Positions 55,317-63,942 of a stretch of 64,000 nt of DNA are shown one piece after another (position 1 is the first letter of the stretch; each line of letters opens with the position of its first letter). Both the position numbers and the translations under genes were made by a program. This DNA comes from Exilibacterium tricleocarpae (GTDB lineage: Bacteria; Pseudomonadota; Gammaproteobacteria; Pseudomonadales; Cellvibrionaceae): assembly GCF_007004655.1 (NCBI RefSeq), contig NZ_ML660096.1, positions 1-64,000 on the forward strand, in the 5' to 3' direction. A model generated the notes under the pieces. The model saw only the letters and a program-made list of their open reading frames with translations. It ran no database searches and was not told where the DNA came from.

Positions 55317-55921
55317 AAGCGGGTCGTTACCTTTTTGTACTGAAAACAGTTCTACTGAAATAGTTGTACTGGAAATCGCTATAGCAGAAAGAGTGTAGCG
55401 GAAATACCGGGCCGCCCCGGCGCCGCGAGGCGCAGATTGTAGAGACTTTGGACCCAGAAACCAACTTGAACGACAGCAACACCGGTAAACCCTCGATAGA
55501 AACCCTGGCAGTCAAACGGGTATAGCGGCAACAGAATCGAGAGCCTGCCACCCGCGCACCCCGGCATTTCGGCCATTTATCTGGCCGTGGGGACCATCGG
55601 GTACGGCGGACAGCCAACCCAGGGGTTAACAGACAGGCTTTGGGAAACTTGGTAGTATCACGACAAAAATCGGCAAGGACATCGATCCCTATTCACTATA
55701 CCCTTGATTTGCCTGATATTTTGGGTTCGGTGGCAAGGATACAGAGACCCTGACTGCAAGGCGGATTGCCCCTGAACAAAGGCCGCAGCCGGCGTTCTTG
55801 CGGGACTTATTCGTCACAGACTGCAACCTTGCGGGTTTTTGCCCGGTACCAATGCGATTAGTTAGGGAGCCGAGGGCGGGGGGCGCAAACGGCGATGAAA
55901 GCAACAACAACTGAGAAAAGC
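55317..55921. other. Intergenic region between ratA and the first symporter
   Basis: About 600 bp without convincing coding signals; the frames present have poor codon pattern and no ribosome sites. In related genomes ratA and smpB are often direct neighbours, so this region together with the symporter gene looks like an insertion. Confidence 0.45.
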
Positions 55922-57352
55922 ATGGAAAATAACAGAGAACAATTTGGTTCACGGCTTGGATTTATTCTCGCCGCGGCGGGCTCCGCGGTCGGTATCGGCA
56001 ACCTGGTCGGGTTTCCGGTAAACGCCGCCAAGAACGGCGGCGCGGCCTTCCTGATCCTCTATGCGGTCTTCGTCTTTATGGTATGCCTGCCGGTAATGAT
56101 GGCGGAAATTGCCGCCGGCCGGCAGAGCCGCAAAAATCCCCTCGGCGCCTACCGGCACTTTGTGCCGCAGCAAAAGCTCTGGCATATCGGCGGCTGGCTG
56201 GCGCTGATTACGCCCTATATGATCGCCGTATTCTACGCCGTGATCACCATCTGGATACTCGGCTATCTGGGGGGGATAGTCAGCGGCGATCTGGATAAAC
56301 TCGCAGACAGCGATCACTTCGGCGAATTTATCAACGGCAACAATGTGTTTCTGTACCTGGCGGCGGTTACCGGCCTGGTGGGCCTGATTCTGGTCAGCGG
56401 CGTGCGGGAGGGGATCGAGCGCGGTGCCAAAGTGATGATGCCGGCGTTGTTTCTGATGCTGCTGGGCCTGGTGGTCTTTATCCTGTTTCAGGACAACGCC
56501 CTGGCGGGGGTCAGGTATTACCTGGTACCGGACATCAGTAAAATCACCCCCGAAGTGGTCAACAGCGCCATGGGACAGGCGTTTTTCTCGCTGTCGCTGG
56601 GGATGGGTATCCTGATCACCTACGGCTCCTATATGGACAAAGCCAATGCCATTCCCAGCTCTGCCAGAATGGTGGCCATCACCGACACCAGCGTGGCCTT
56701 TGCCGCCGGCCTGCTGATTCTGCCGGCCATTTTCTCGTTCAATCCGGATGTCGACACCGAAGAGCTGTCGAGCTCCTCGATCTCGTTGATCTTTACGTTC
56801 CTGCCGAAGATCTTTCTCGCCATGCAGGTGACTGTAGGTTACTTTGGCGCCAGCTTAGTGGCCGGGATATTCTTTTTGCTGGTATTTTTCGCCGCCCTCA
56901 CCTCACTGGTGTCGATTATCGAAGTGCCGGTGTCCGGCACCATGGACGAACTGGGCTACTCGCGCAAGAAGTCGCTGCTGGTGCTCGGCGTTACCATGCT
57001 GTTGTTTGCCCTGGCCTGCGCGCTGTCGTTCGGGCGGGTGGACTTTCTCACCAGTTTTATCAGCTACGGCGGCAGCACCAAGTCGTTTTTCGAACTGGTG
57101 ATCGATATTTTCTACGAAACCATTTTGCCGTTGAACGGTTTTATTATCTGTATGCTGGTGGCCTTCCGCTGGCAGCGTATCAAGTTCGATCGCGAGCTGG
57201 AGGCCGGCGACAGCAGCTTTAAAGGCACCTGGTTCGAGCGCTATGTGAACTTCTCGCTGCGCACCTTCGTGCCTTTGCTGCTGTTGCTGGTCTTTATCAA
57301 CACGGTGATGGCCAAGTACTTCGGCACCAGTTTGCTGGCTTTATTTGCTTAG
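55922..57352 (+). CDS. Sodium:neurotransmitter symporter family transporter (first copy)
   Basis: 476 residues from ATG 55922, the usual family position (MENNREQFGSRLGFILAAAGSAVGIGNLVGFP); an ATG nine codons earlier is also possible. Eleven or twelve membrane segments of the NSS/LeuT fold are visible, with the unwound TM1 GSAVGIGN and the FFSLSLGMGILITYGSY motif. By family it takes up an amino acid or related compound with sodium. The SmpB gene starts 19 bp after its stop. Confidence 0.93.
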   Translation: MENNREQFGSRLGFILAAAGSAVGIGNLVGFPVNAAKNGGAAFLILYAVFVFMVCLPVMMAEIAAGRQSRKNPLGAYRHFVPQQKLWHIGGWLALITPYMIAVFYAVITIWILGYLGGIVSGDLDKLADSDHFGEFINGNNVFLYLAAVTGLVGLILVSGVREGIERGAKVMMPALFLMLLGLVVFILFQDNALAGVRYYLVPDISKITPEVVNSAMGQAFFSLSLGMGILITYGSYMDKANAIPSSARMVAITDTSVAFAAGLLILPAIFSFNPDVDTEELSSSSISLIFTFLPKIFLAMQVTVGYFGASLVAGIFFLLVFFAALTSLVSIIEVPVSGTMDELGYSRKKSLLVLGVTMLLFALACALSFGRVDFLTSFISYGGSTKSFFELVIDIFYETILPLNGFIICMLVAFRWQRIKFDRELEAGDSSFKGTWFERYVNFSLRTFVPLLLLLVFINTVMAKYFGTSLLALFA

Positions 57353-57357
57353 AGTTC

Positions 57358-57363
57358 TATAAT
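57358..57363 (+). promoter_or_regulatory. -10 box just before smpB (possible leaderless mRNA)
   Basis: A perfect TATAAT ends 8 bp before the smpB start codon, so transcription would begin at or within a few bases of the ATG. No Shine-Dalgarno sequence precedes the gene. A matching -35 box is not evident. Confidence 0.5.
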
Positions 57364-57371
57364 CCGCCGCC

Positions 57372-57854
57372 ATGGCCAAGAAATCGAAAAAGTCCGCGCC
57401 AGACAATACCATTGCGCAAAACAAGAAGGCCCGCTTCGACTACCAGTTACTGGAGAAGCTTGAGGCCGGTGTCTCCCTGCAGGGCTGGGAGGTGAAGAGC
57501 CTGCGCGCCGGCAAAGGGCAGTTGACCGACAGCTATGTGCTGTTCAAAGACGACGAAGCCTGGCTGCTCGGCGCACAGATTCAGCCGCTGTCGTCGGCCT
57601 CTACGCATTTTGTTACCGATCCGACGCGCACGCGCAAGCTGTTGTTGAAGCGCAAGGAAATCGCCAAACTGCGCCAGGCCACCGAACAAAAAGGCTACAC
57701 CGTGGTGGCCACGGCGCTCTATTGGAAGCAACACCTGGTGAAATGCCAGATCGCGCTCGGCAAAGGCAAGCAACTGCACGACAAACGGCAGACAGAAAAG
57801 GAACGGGACTGGAACCGGGAGAAGCAGCGGGTGATGTCCCATACGCACCGCTGA
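57372..57854 (+). CDS. smpB: SsrA-binding protein SmpB
   Basis: 160 residues, with [31 protein letters not shown] and the C-terminal [17 protein letters not shown] helix that enters the ribosomal A site. It carries tmRNA to stalled ribosomes for trans-translation. The tmRNA gene lies 2 kb downstream. The ATG follows a -10 box at leaderless spacing. Confidence 0.98.
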   Translation: MAKKSKKSAPDNTIAQNKKARFDYQLLEKLEAGVSLQGWEVKSLRAGKGQLTDSYVLFKDDEAWLLGAQIQPLSSASTHFVTDPTRTRKLLLKRKEIAKLRQATEQKGYTVVATALYWKQHLVKCQIALGKGKQLHDKRQTEKERDWNREKQRVMSHTHR

Positions 57855-57913
57855 AGTGTGCCGTCAAAAACCTTATGAAATGTGCCAATAACAAAACGAC
57901 CTAGTGCTTCGAC

Positions 57914-58182
57914 AAATAAAGATTTTCACCAAAAACAGGTGTTGGTGTCCTTAGCTGACCCGGGCACAGCCCTTCGGGACACACGTGGATCCCCGCAAGC
58001 GGGCCCGGCCCGAAATCATAGATTTCGGGCGTTGCGCGGGGCGAAGCAGTGCTTCGCTGATTCCCGCTCCACCCCTGTAGGCTCTACGCCGGCATCCCTG
58101 CTGGCGAAGGTCCCGAAGGGCTATGCCCGGATCGAGACCGCCGTGCAACTGACGTGAAAATATTTTCTGATCAAAGCAGTAG
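57914..58182 (+). repeat. Dispersed intergenic repeat, copy 2 (interrupted by a MITE-like element)
   Basis: Similar to 45929-46029 (opposite strand) on both sides of an extra 162 bp. The join occurs at CCCGG, which is present once in copy 1 and twice here. Confidence 0.6.
57964..58125. mobile_element. MITE-like element, 162 bp, in the dispersed repeat
   Basis: The ends form a 16-bp inverted repeat, CACAGCCCTTCGGGAC and GTCCCGAAGGGCTATG (15 of 16 paired), and CCCGG flanks both sides as a 5-bp direct repeat. Inside are nested hairpins (CCCGAAATC/GATTTCGGG and GCGAAGCA/TGCTTCGC). It has no coding capacity. These are the marks of a miniature inverted-repeat element moved by a transposase in trans. 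Confidence 0.65.
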
Positions 58183-58215
58183 AACTGACATAAAGACGAC
58201 AACAAGGCGATGGGT

Positions 58216-59568
58216 ATGAGTGCACCGAGGGGACAGTTTTCATCAAAGTTGGGCTTTATTCTCGCCGCTGCGGGCTCTGCCGTGGGGCTTGGGAATATCT
58301 GGGGCTTTCCGACCCAGACCGCCAGCAACGGCGGCGCTGCCTTCGTCGTAGTTTACTTTGTACTCGCTTTTTTACTCGCCTACCCCGCGCTGATGGCGGA
58401 GTTAATTATCGGCCGTCACGCCCGCGCCAACGTGGTGACGGCACTGGGCAGCATCAGTCGCAACCGGCTCACCCACTGGATAGGCACGGGTGTGGGCTAC
58501 TACGGCGTCATCATCGCCAGCTTGATTTTGAGCTTCTATACCGTCGTTGCCGGCTGGATGCTGGCGCACTGGTTCGACCCCATCGCCGACGTCCTCGGCA
58601 TGAGCGCCGCCAGTGAATGGCTGACCACCAACTCCGTCAGTCGCAACCTGCTTGCCGGCGGCCTGTTCGCCCTGGTCAATATGTGGATTATCGCCCGCGG
58701 CATCGAGAACGGCATTGAGCGCTGGTCCACCCGCCTGATGCCCATGCTGCTGGCCATTCTGGTGTTGTTGATTATCTATGTGCTCACGCGCCCGGGCGCC
58801 ATGGAGGGGTTGACCGTTTATCTGGTGCCGGACTGGAGCCGCGTCACCGAACCGGGACTGATTATCGATGCCCTCGGTCAGGCATTTTTCTCCCTGTCGC
58901 TCGGGGTGGGCACCATGCTGGTTTACGGCTCCTACCTGAGCAAACAGGAGAACCTGCCGGGCATCGGCGTGATTGTCACCCTGGTTGACACCAGCATTGC
59001 CTTTATCGCCGGCCTGCTGATCATCCCGTCGATTTACGTCGCCAAGCACTACGGCACCAAGATATTTACCGAGACCGGTGAACTGATTGCCGGGCCGGAC
59101 CTGATCTTCCAGGTGCTGCCGACGCTGTTTGAGTCCATGGGCGCTATCGGCCTGCTGGTGGCTTTCGCCTTTTTCGCCTTGATGACCATTGCCGCGGTGA
59201 CCTCCTCCATCTCCATGCTGGAGGTGCCGGTGTCGACGGCGGTGGAGCAGACCGGCATGAGCCGCCCCCGCGCCACCTACCTGATCGGCAGTATCATCTT
59301 TGCCATCAGCAGCCTGCTGATCTTCAATTTTCCGGCTCTGTTCGTGTTTGTGATCGACCTGACCACCAAGTACAGCGAGCCGCTGCTGGGGGTGGCATTT
59401 TGCCTGTTTGCCGGCTGGGTGCTGCACCGCGACAAGCTGCTGGCGGAGTTGCGCGAGGGCAGTCCGCAGGTGGAAAAGGGGCTGTTCTGGAAGATATGGC
59501 CGGCCTATGTAAGGGTGTTTTGCCCCATTTTGATTCTGATCACATTCTTTCACAGTGTCAGTGGCTAA
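58216..59568 (+). CDS. Sodium:neurotransmitter symporter family transporter (second copy)
   Basis: 450 residues from ATG 58216 (AAGG eight bases upstream; ATG 58210 is closer to that site and less likely). It is a paralogue of the transporter at 55922, with GFILAAAGSAVGLGNIWGFP, FFSLSLGVGTMLVYGSY and the same segment layout, but it is shorter. The stop overlaps the start of an NrtS-like frame. Substrate unknown. Confidence 0.93.
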   Translation: MSAPRGQFSSKLGFILAAAGSAVGLGNIWGFPTQTASNGGAAFVVVYFVLAFLLAYPALMAELIIGRHARANVVTALGSISRNRLTHWIGTGVGYYGVIIASLILSFYTVVAGWMLAHWFDPIADVLGMSAASEWLTTNSVSRNLLAGGLFALVNMWIIARGIENGIERWSTRLMPMLLAILVLLIIYVLTRPGAMEGLTVYLVPDWSRVTEPGLIIDALGQAFFSLSLGVGTMLVYGSYLSKQENLPGIGVIVTLVDTSIAFIAGLLIIPSIYVAKHYGTKIFTETGELIAGPDLIFQVLPTLFESMGAIGLLVAFAFFALMTIAAVTSSISMLEVPVSTAVEQTGMSRPRATYLIGSIIFAISSLLIFNFPALFVFVIDLTTKYSEPLLGVAFCLFAGWVLHRDKLLAELREGSPQVEKGLFWKIWPAYVRVFCPILILITFFHSVSG

Positions 59569-59787
59569 ACGCAACAGTACTGTCTCTATACCGGTGCCCT
59601 GAGAGTCGCCGCTCTGGTGGGCACCCTGTTGGCGGCGATTAACTACGGCGACAGGCTTGTAGCCGGCACCATGGGCAGCGGCGACTGGATCAGGCTGCTC
59701 ACCTACGTGGTGCCCTTTGCAGTGTCTCTGTATTCGGCTGACAAGGCACTGCGCCATCAGAACCCATTAATTGCGCTAACCTTTTGA
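59561..59787 (+). pseudogene. NrtS-like small membrane protein, frameshifted
   Basis: From GTG 59561 (overlapping the symporter stop) the frame reads MAKRNSTVSIPV and then stops at 59600; shifting by one base at about 59597 continues ALRVAALVGTLLAAINYGDR...GSGDWIRLLTYVVPFAVSLYSA to a stop at 59785-59787, matching the NrtS family of about 75 residues. Two membrane segments are visible. One missing base explains the break, so it is either a recent pseudogene or a sequencing error. Family members were linked to nitrate/nitrite transport. Confidence 0.6.
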
Positions 59788-59873
59788 TATCAAATTGGTT
59801 TATAATTGCCGGTCGCTTGCAACGCGGGCCGGTTTTAGCGGTCTGATCAGGCGTATAACAGGTAACACTCTAC

Positions 59874-60230
59874 GGGGGCGATTTGGATTCGACGCCGGTG
59901 ACAAAACCCAAGGTGCATGTCGTGATGACAGCCAATCACGTTAATCCAAAGCTGTAACTTACTAGTTGCCAACGACGACAACTACGCTTTAGCGGCCTAA
60001 ACCCCGCTAACAGTCACCAACGGATGCTTGTAAACGGAACGTGACTGTCAGACAGAACAAGCTCGCAGCAAAGCCCGCCCGAGGTGGCGCTGTTAAACAC
60101 TGATTCGGGATCGCGCTTAACGTCCTGCCCGTCGGGCTGTTAAGGGCTAAATCAATTGACGGAATCTAAGCATGTAGAGCCGCGGGCGGAGTGCTGACGG
60201 ACGGGGGTTCAACTCCCCCCGCCTCCACCA
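59874..60230 (+). ncRNA. ssrA: Transfer-messenger RNA
   Basis: 357 nt. The 5' end GGGGGCG pairs with CGCCTCC before the ACCA 3' end, the T-arm GGGGGTTCAACTCCCCC is present, and the resume codon begins a tag reading ANDDNYALAA followed by stop at 59968-60000. Together with SmpB it rescues stalled ribosomes. The 3' end of ssrA is a known target of island integrases. Confidence 0.97.
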
Positions 60231-60240
60231 ACTTGAAAAG

Positions 60241-60267
60241 ACCAACAGTTCTCTGTTGGTTTTTTTG
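60241..60267 (+). terminator. Terminator of ssrA
   Basis: ACCAACAG and CTGTTGGT form a perfect 8-bp stem with a 4-nt loop, followed by TTTTTTTG. Confidence 0.92.
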
Positions 60268-60344
60268 TGCCTGGCCCACAGCAGTTGTACATATCACTGC
60301 CAATCAATCAGTATTTCACGCGCTTTCCGGCACACTATATACCT

Positions 60345-60356
60345 GGGTAATTACCC
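60345..60356. promoter_or_regulatory. Palindrome before the Xre-type regulator
   Basis: GGGTAATTACCC is a perfect 12-bp palindrome, about 90 bp before the regulator start. It could be an operator of this regulator. Confidence 0.4.
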
Positions 60357-60443
60357 GGAAAACGTTCACACATGTCATAACAGATGTTATATTCCACATC
60401 ATAAAAATATACAGAAAGTCTACTACCCCATATAGGCATAGAC

Positions 60444-60656
60444 GTGGCCTCAAAACCTGACAACTTTGTGGAAAGAGTTAAAACCCTGCGCGCTCGACTA
60501 AGCCTCTCCCAAGAGGATCTGGCAAAAGCATTAGGCGTCAGCTTCGCCACAGTCAACCGCTGGGAAAATGGCAAAACCACACCCTCAAGGCTGGCTCAAA
60601 AGCAGTTCGAGCAGTTTTACCTAAAGCAAAAACGGCAGGGACGGCTGGATGGATAG
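60444..60656 (+). CDS. Xre-family helix-turn-helix regulator
   Basis: 70 residues from GTG 60444. The DNA-binding part (RVKTLRARLSLSQEDLAKALGVSFATVNRWENGKTTPS) is a clear HTH_3 domain covering most of the protein, followed by a short basic tail. Its position directly upstream of hsdM, in the same direction, suggests it controls the restriction-modification genes like a C protein. It may be part of the island. Confidence 0.88.
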   Translation: MASKPDNFVERVKTLRARLSLSQEDLAKALGVSFATVNRWENGKTTPSRLAQKQFEQFYLKQKRQGRLDG

Positions 60657-60776
60657 ACAAAAAATACCCAGGTTGCTTTGGCACTATCTGTCGCTGAAAG
60701 TATACTCGCACAAAAAGAACTGATAAGACGGCCAGCCCAACCCTTTGCGTCACTGGCCGATCAAGAAGGTAATTTT

Positions 60777-62516
60777 ATGAACAACGCAGAACAACAATTT
60801 CTTAAAGAGCTTGACGATAAGCTCTGGAAGTCGGCAGATCGTTTACGCAACAACCTTGACGCGGCCAACTACAAGCATGTGGTACTTGGCGTTATATTCC
60901 TGAAATATGTGTCCGATGCGTTTGAAGAGCGGCAGCAGGAGCTGCGGGAATTGTTCACCCGGAACAATGGCGACGACAATATCTACTATATGCCGCGCGA
61001 TGACTATAGCAGCGATGAAGAATACCAAAAGGCGGTGAGCGCGGAACTTGAACTGCACGAATACTACCAGGAAAAAAACGTCTTCTGGGTACCCAGAGAG
61101 GCGCGCTGGCATTTTCTCAAAACCACGGCCGCGCAAGCCATCGGCTCCGTAATCGGCCACGACGAAAACGGCAATGCGCTGAAACTCCGTTCCATTGCCT
61201 GGCTGCTCGACAACGCCCTGGAGGCCATAGAAACCTACAAAATCGCCGGCAAGCTGGCCAACCCGAAGTTAAAAGGCGTATTGCCGCGTATCGGCCGCTA
61301 TGAGGTGGAAAACCACAACCTTACCGAATTGATCAATAAGTTTTCAGACACCAGCTTCAGCAATCCGGTCTATAACGGCGAAAAGCTGAACCTGCACAGC
61401 AAAGATATCCTCGGCCATGTCTACGAGTACTTCCTCGGCCAGTTTGCTTTGGCAGAAGGCAAGCAGGGCGGCCAATACTACACGCCCAAAAGTATCGTCA
61501 CCCTGATTGTGGAAATGCTTGAACCCTATAAAGGCCGCGTCTATGACCCCGCCATGGGAGCGGGCGGCTTCTTTGTCAGTAACGATAAATTTATCGAAGC
61601 CCATGCCGACGAGAAACACTACAAGGCCGCCGAGCAGAAAAAGCATATCTCGGTTTACGGACAGGAAAGCAACCCCACCACCTGGAAGCTGGCGGCGATG
61701 AATATGGCCATTCGCGGTATCGACTTCAACTTTGGCAAAAAGAACGCCGACTCGTTTCTGGACGATCAGCACCCGGACTTGCGTGCCGACTATGTCATGG
61801 CGAACCCGCCCTTTAATATCAAAGACTGGTGGCACGCCAGGCTGGAAGGTGATGTGCGCTGGCAATACGGCACGCCGCCAAAAGGCAATGCCAACTTTGC
61901 CTGGATGCAGCATATGCTGCACCATCTTAACGATACCGGCTCTATGGCGCTGCTATTGGCCAATGGCTCGATGAGTTCCAATACCAATAATGAAGGGGAG
62001 ATCCGCAAATCGCTGGTTGACGCCGACCTGGTGGAGTGTATGGTGGCCCTACCCGGGCAATTGTTTACCAATACCCAGATACCCGCTTGCATCTGGCTTC
62101 TAACCAAAGATAAAAAGAACGGTTTCTCCCTAGACAAAAGGAAAGTAGATCGTCGTGGTAAGTTTTTGTTTATTGACGCCCGCAACCTGGGATTTATGAA
62201 AGATCGGGTGCTTCGTGATTTTGCGCCGGAAGATCTTGAAAAGATCGTGCAGGCTTTTCATCGCTGGCAGCAAGACGATAACTATGAAGATATAAAGGGT
62301 TTTTGCTATGCGGCGACACTGGAAGATATTAAGAAACATGATTATGTACTTACCCCCGGCCGATATGTTGGTGCTGCAGAACAAGTTGAGGACGCCGAGC
62401 CGTTTTCTGAAAAAATAGCTCGATTATCAAGTCAGCTAAAAGAGCAGTTTGAAAAATCCGGTCGCTTAGAAGCTGAAATCACAAAAAATTTAACAGAGCT
62501 GGGATACGATGCCTGA
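60777..62516 (+). CDS. hsdM: Type I restriction-modification methyltransferase HsdM
   Basis: 579 residues from ATG 60777 (GAAGG upstream); the frame is open 33 codons earlier. The N-terminal helical domain (MNNAEQQFLKELDDKLWKSADRLRNNLDAANYKHVVLGVIFLKYVSDAF) and the methylase domain with SAM motif DPAMGAGGFFVS and catalytic NPPF (about 340-375) are typical of N6-adenine methylases. Its stop overlaps hsdS by 8 bp. It needs HsdS for sequence recognition. Confidence 0.97.
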   Translation: MNNAEQQFLKELDDKLWKSADRLRNNLDAANYKHVVLGVIFLKYVSDAFEERQQELRELFTRNNGDDNIYYMPRDDYSSDEEYQKAVSAELELHEYYQEKNVFWVPREARWHFLKTTAAQAIGSVIGHDENGNALKLRSIAWLLDNALEAIETYKIAGKLANPKLKGVLPRIGRYEVENHNLTELINKFSDTSFSNPVYNGEKLNLHSKDILGHVYEYFLGQFALAEGKQGGQYYTPKSIVTLIVEMLEPYKGRVYDPAMGAGGFFVSNDKFIEAHADEKHYKAAEQKKHISVYGQESNPTTWKLAAMNMAIRGIDFNFGKKNADSFLDDQHPDLRADYVMANPPFNIKDWWHARLEGDVRWQYGTPPKGNANFAWMQHMLHHLNDTGSMALLLANGSMSSNTNNEGEIRKSLVDADLVECMVALPGQLFTNTQIPACIWLLTKDKKNGFSLDKRKVDRRGKFLFIDARNLGFMKDRVLRDFAPEDLEKIVQAFHRWQQDDNYEDIKGFCYAATLEDIKKHDYVLTPGRYVGAAEQVEDAEPFSEKIARLSSQLKEQFEKSGRLEAEITKNLTELGYDA

Positions 62517-63942
62517 AGTTAAATACGCTCCGATTAGTGACCTCCTAGAAACCATAATTGACTATCGTGGGAAAACCCCTCCCAAATCACCAGAAGGGAT
62601 TCCAACTCTCACTGCAGCAAATGTAAAAAATGGTCGTATTGACTTGTCGAAAGTTTCATACGTATCTAAAGAAACCTATGAACGCTGGACAACTAGGGGA
62701 TTTCCAAAGGCCAGAGACGTTATGATCACGACGGAAGCACCCGTCGGCGAGGTAGCTCCTTTCCCAGGAGATCAAACATATTTAATGACTCGCCGTGTTA
62801 TTGCCATGCGTGGCAAAGAAGGCATTTTGCACAATGACTTTTTACTTTATGTTTTATTAAGCAGTAAGTTTAAAAATAGACTGCTCGAAAAAGCCAGGGG
62901 GTCAACAGTTCCGCGTGTCCTGAAAACAGACATAACCGAATTAGAAATCCCTGTCCCTGACTTCGAAATACAGAAAAAGATATCTAGAGTATTTGCTTCT
63001 ATTGACGAAAAAATCGAACTCAACCGCCAAACCAACCAAACCCTGGAAACCATCGCCCAAGCTATCTTTAAAAGCTGGTTTGTGGATTTTGAACCTGTCA
63101 AAGCCAAGATGGCAGCATTAGAGACGGGCGGCACAACCGAAGAGGCTGAACTTGCAGCTATGTGCGCCATTTCAGGAAAAGATCAAGCAACGCTTGCTCG
63201 CCTACAAAAAAAAGACCCCGAAGCCTATCAGAAACTGACTGAAACCGCTGGGCTATTTCCATCTGTAATGCAGGATTCGGAGTTGGGAGAGATACCGAAA
63301 GGGTGGCAGAATAGAGCACTATATGATACCGCTGAATACGTCAACGGTGCGGTGTTCAAAGCACAGGATTTTTCGGCCTATAATAACGGTTTCCCAATAA
63401 TAAAAATAGCTGAGTTAAAACAGGGAGTTTCAGCAGGAACAAAATTTACGGAAAAAAAAGTTCCTGATAAATATTTTTTAAAAAACGATGATGTCTTGTA
63501 TTCTTGGTCAGGAAGCCCTGAAACCTCATTAGAAGTCTTTAAGTGGTTTGGCGGCAACGGTTGGCTAAATCAACATATTTTTAAGCTCAACTTTGAGTCC
63601 AATGAGCAAAAATATTTTACCTATTTTCTCCTGAGACAAATCAAGCCTTTACTGATTGCTACTGCCAAGCAAAAACAGACGACGGGACTTGGCCATGTCA
63701 CTGTAGCAGATATGAAAAGAATAAAACAACCATACCCCAATAAGGAATTGTTAATATGCTTTGCTGAGAAGGTAGGCTCCATTTATGAAATGTGCTCTGT
63801 GAGCGACAAAGAAATTAGCAACCTCGCGAAAATCCGAGAGGCCCTCCTCCCCAAACTCCTCTCCGAGGAAATTGATCCAAACAGACTAAAAAACAACCAG
63901 CCTAAAAACGCTACCTCACCAGCCGAGGCTGAGTCATGCTAG
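62509..63942 (+). CDS. hsdS: Type I restriction-modification specificity subunit HsdS
   Basis: 477 residues. Two target-recognition domains (about 1-160 and 240-430) are each followed by a conserved helical spacer (IDEKIELNRQTNQTLETIAQAIFKSWFVDFEP in the middle, and the C-terminal KEISNLAKIREALLPKLLSEEI), giving the usual circular arrangement. It chooses the DNA site methylated or cut. The second domain is AT-richer than the rest of the window, as expected for a swapped specificity module. The 3' end overlaps the next start by 7 bp. Confidence 0.95.
   Translation: MPEVKYAPISDLLETIIDYRGKTPPKSPEGIPTLTAANVKNGRIDLSKVSYVSKETYERWTTRGFPKARDVMITTEAPVGEVAPFPGDQTYLMTRRVIAMRGKEGILHNDFLLYVLLSSKFKNRLLEKARGSTVPRVLKTDITELEIPVPDFEIQKKISRVFASIDEKIELNRQTNQTLETIAQAIFKSWFVDFEPVKAKMAALETGGTTEEAELAAMCAISGKDQATLARLQKKDPEAYQKLTETAGLFPSVMQDSELGEIPKGWQNRALYDTAEYVNGAVFKAQDFSAYNNGFPIIKIAELKQGVSAGTKFTEKKVPDKYFLKNDDVLYSWSGSPETSLEVFKWFGGNGWLNQHIFKLNFESNEQKYFTYFLLRQIKPLLIATAKQKQTTGLGHVTVADMKRIKQPYPNKELLICFAEKVGSIYEMCSVSDKEISNLAKIREALLPKLLSEEIDPNRLKNNQPKNATSPAEAESC

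Noticed and set aside
58402-59757. A 451-residue minus-strand frame opposite the second symporter
   Set aside because: Very rich in His, Gln and Gly, antisense to a clear transporter; a mirror of its codon bias.
60777-63942. Possible phase-variable hsdS inversion repeats
   Set aside because: I saw no inverted repeats within hsdS and no second hsdS copy in the window, so there is no support for switching.
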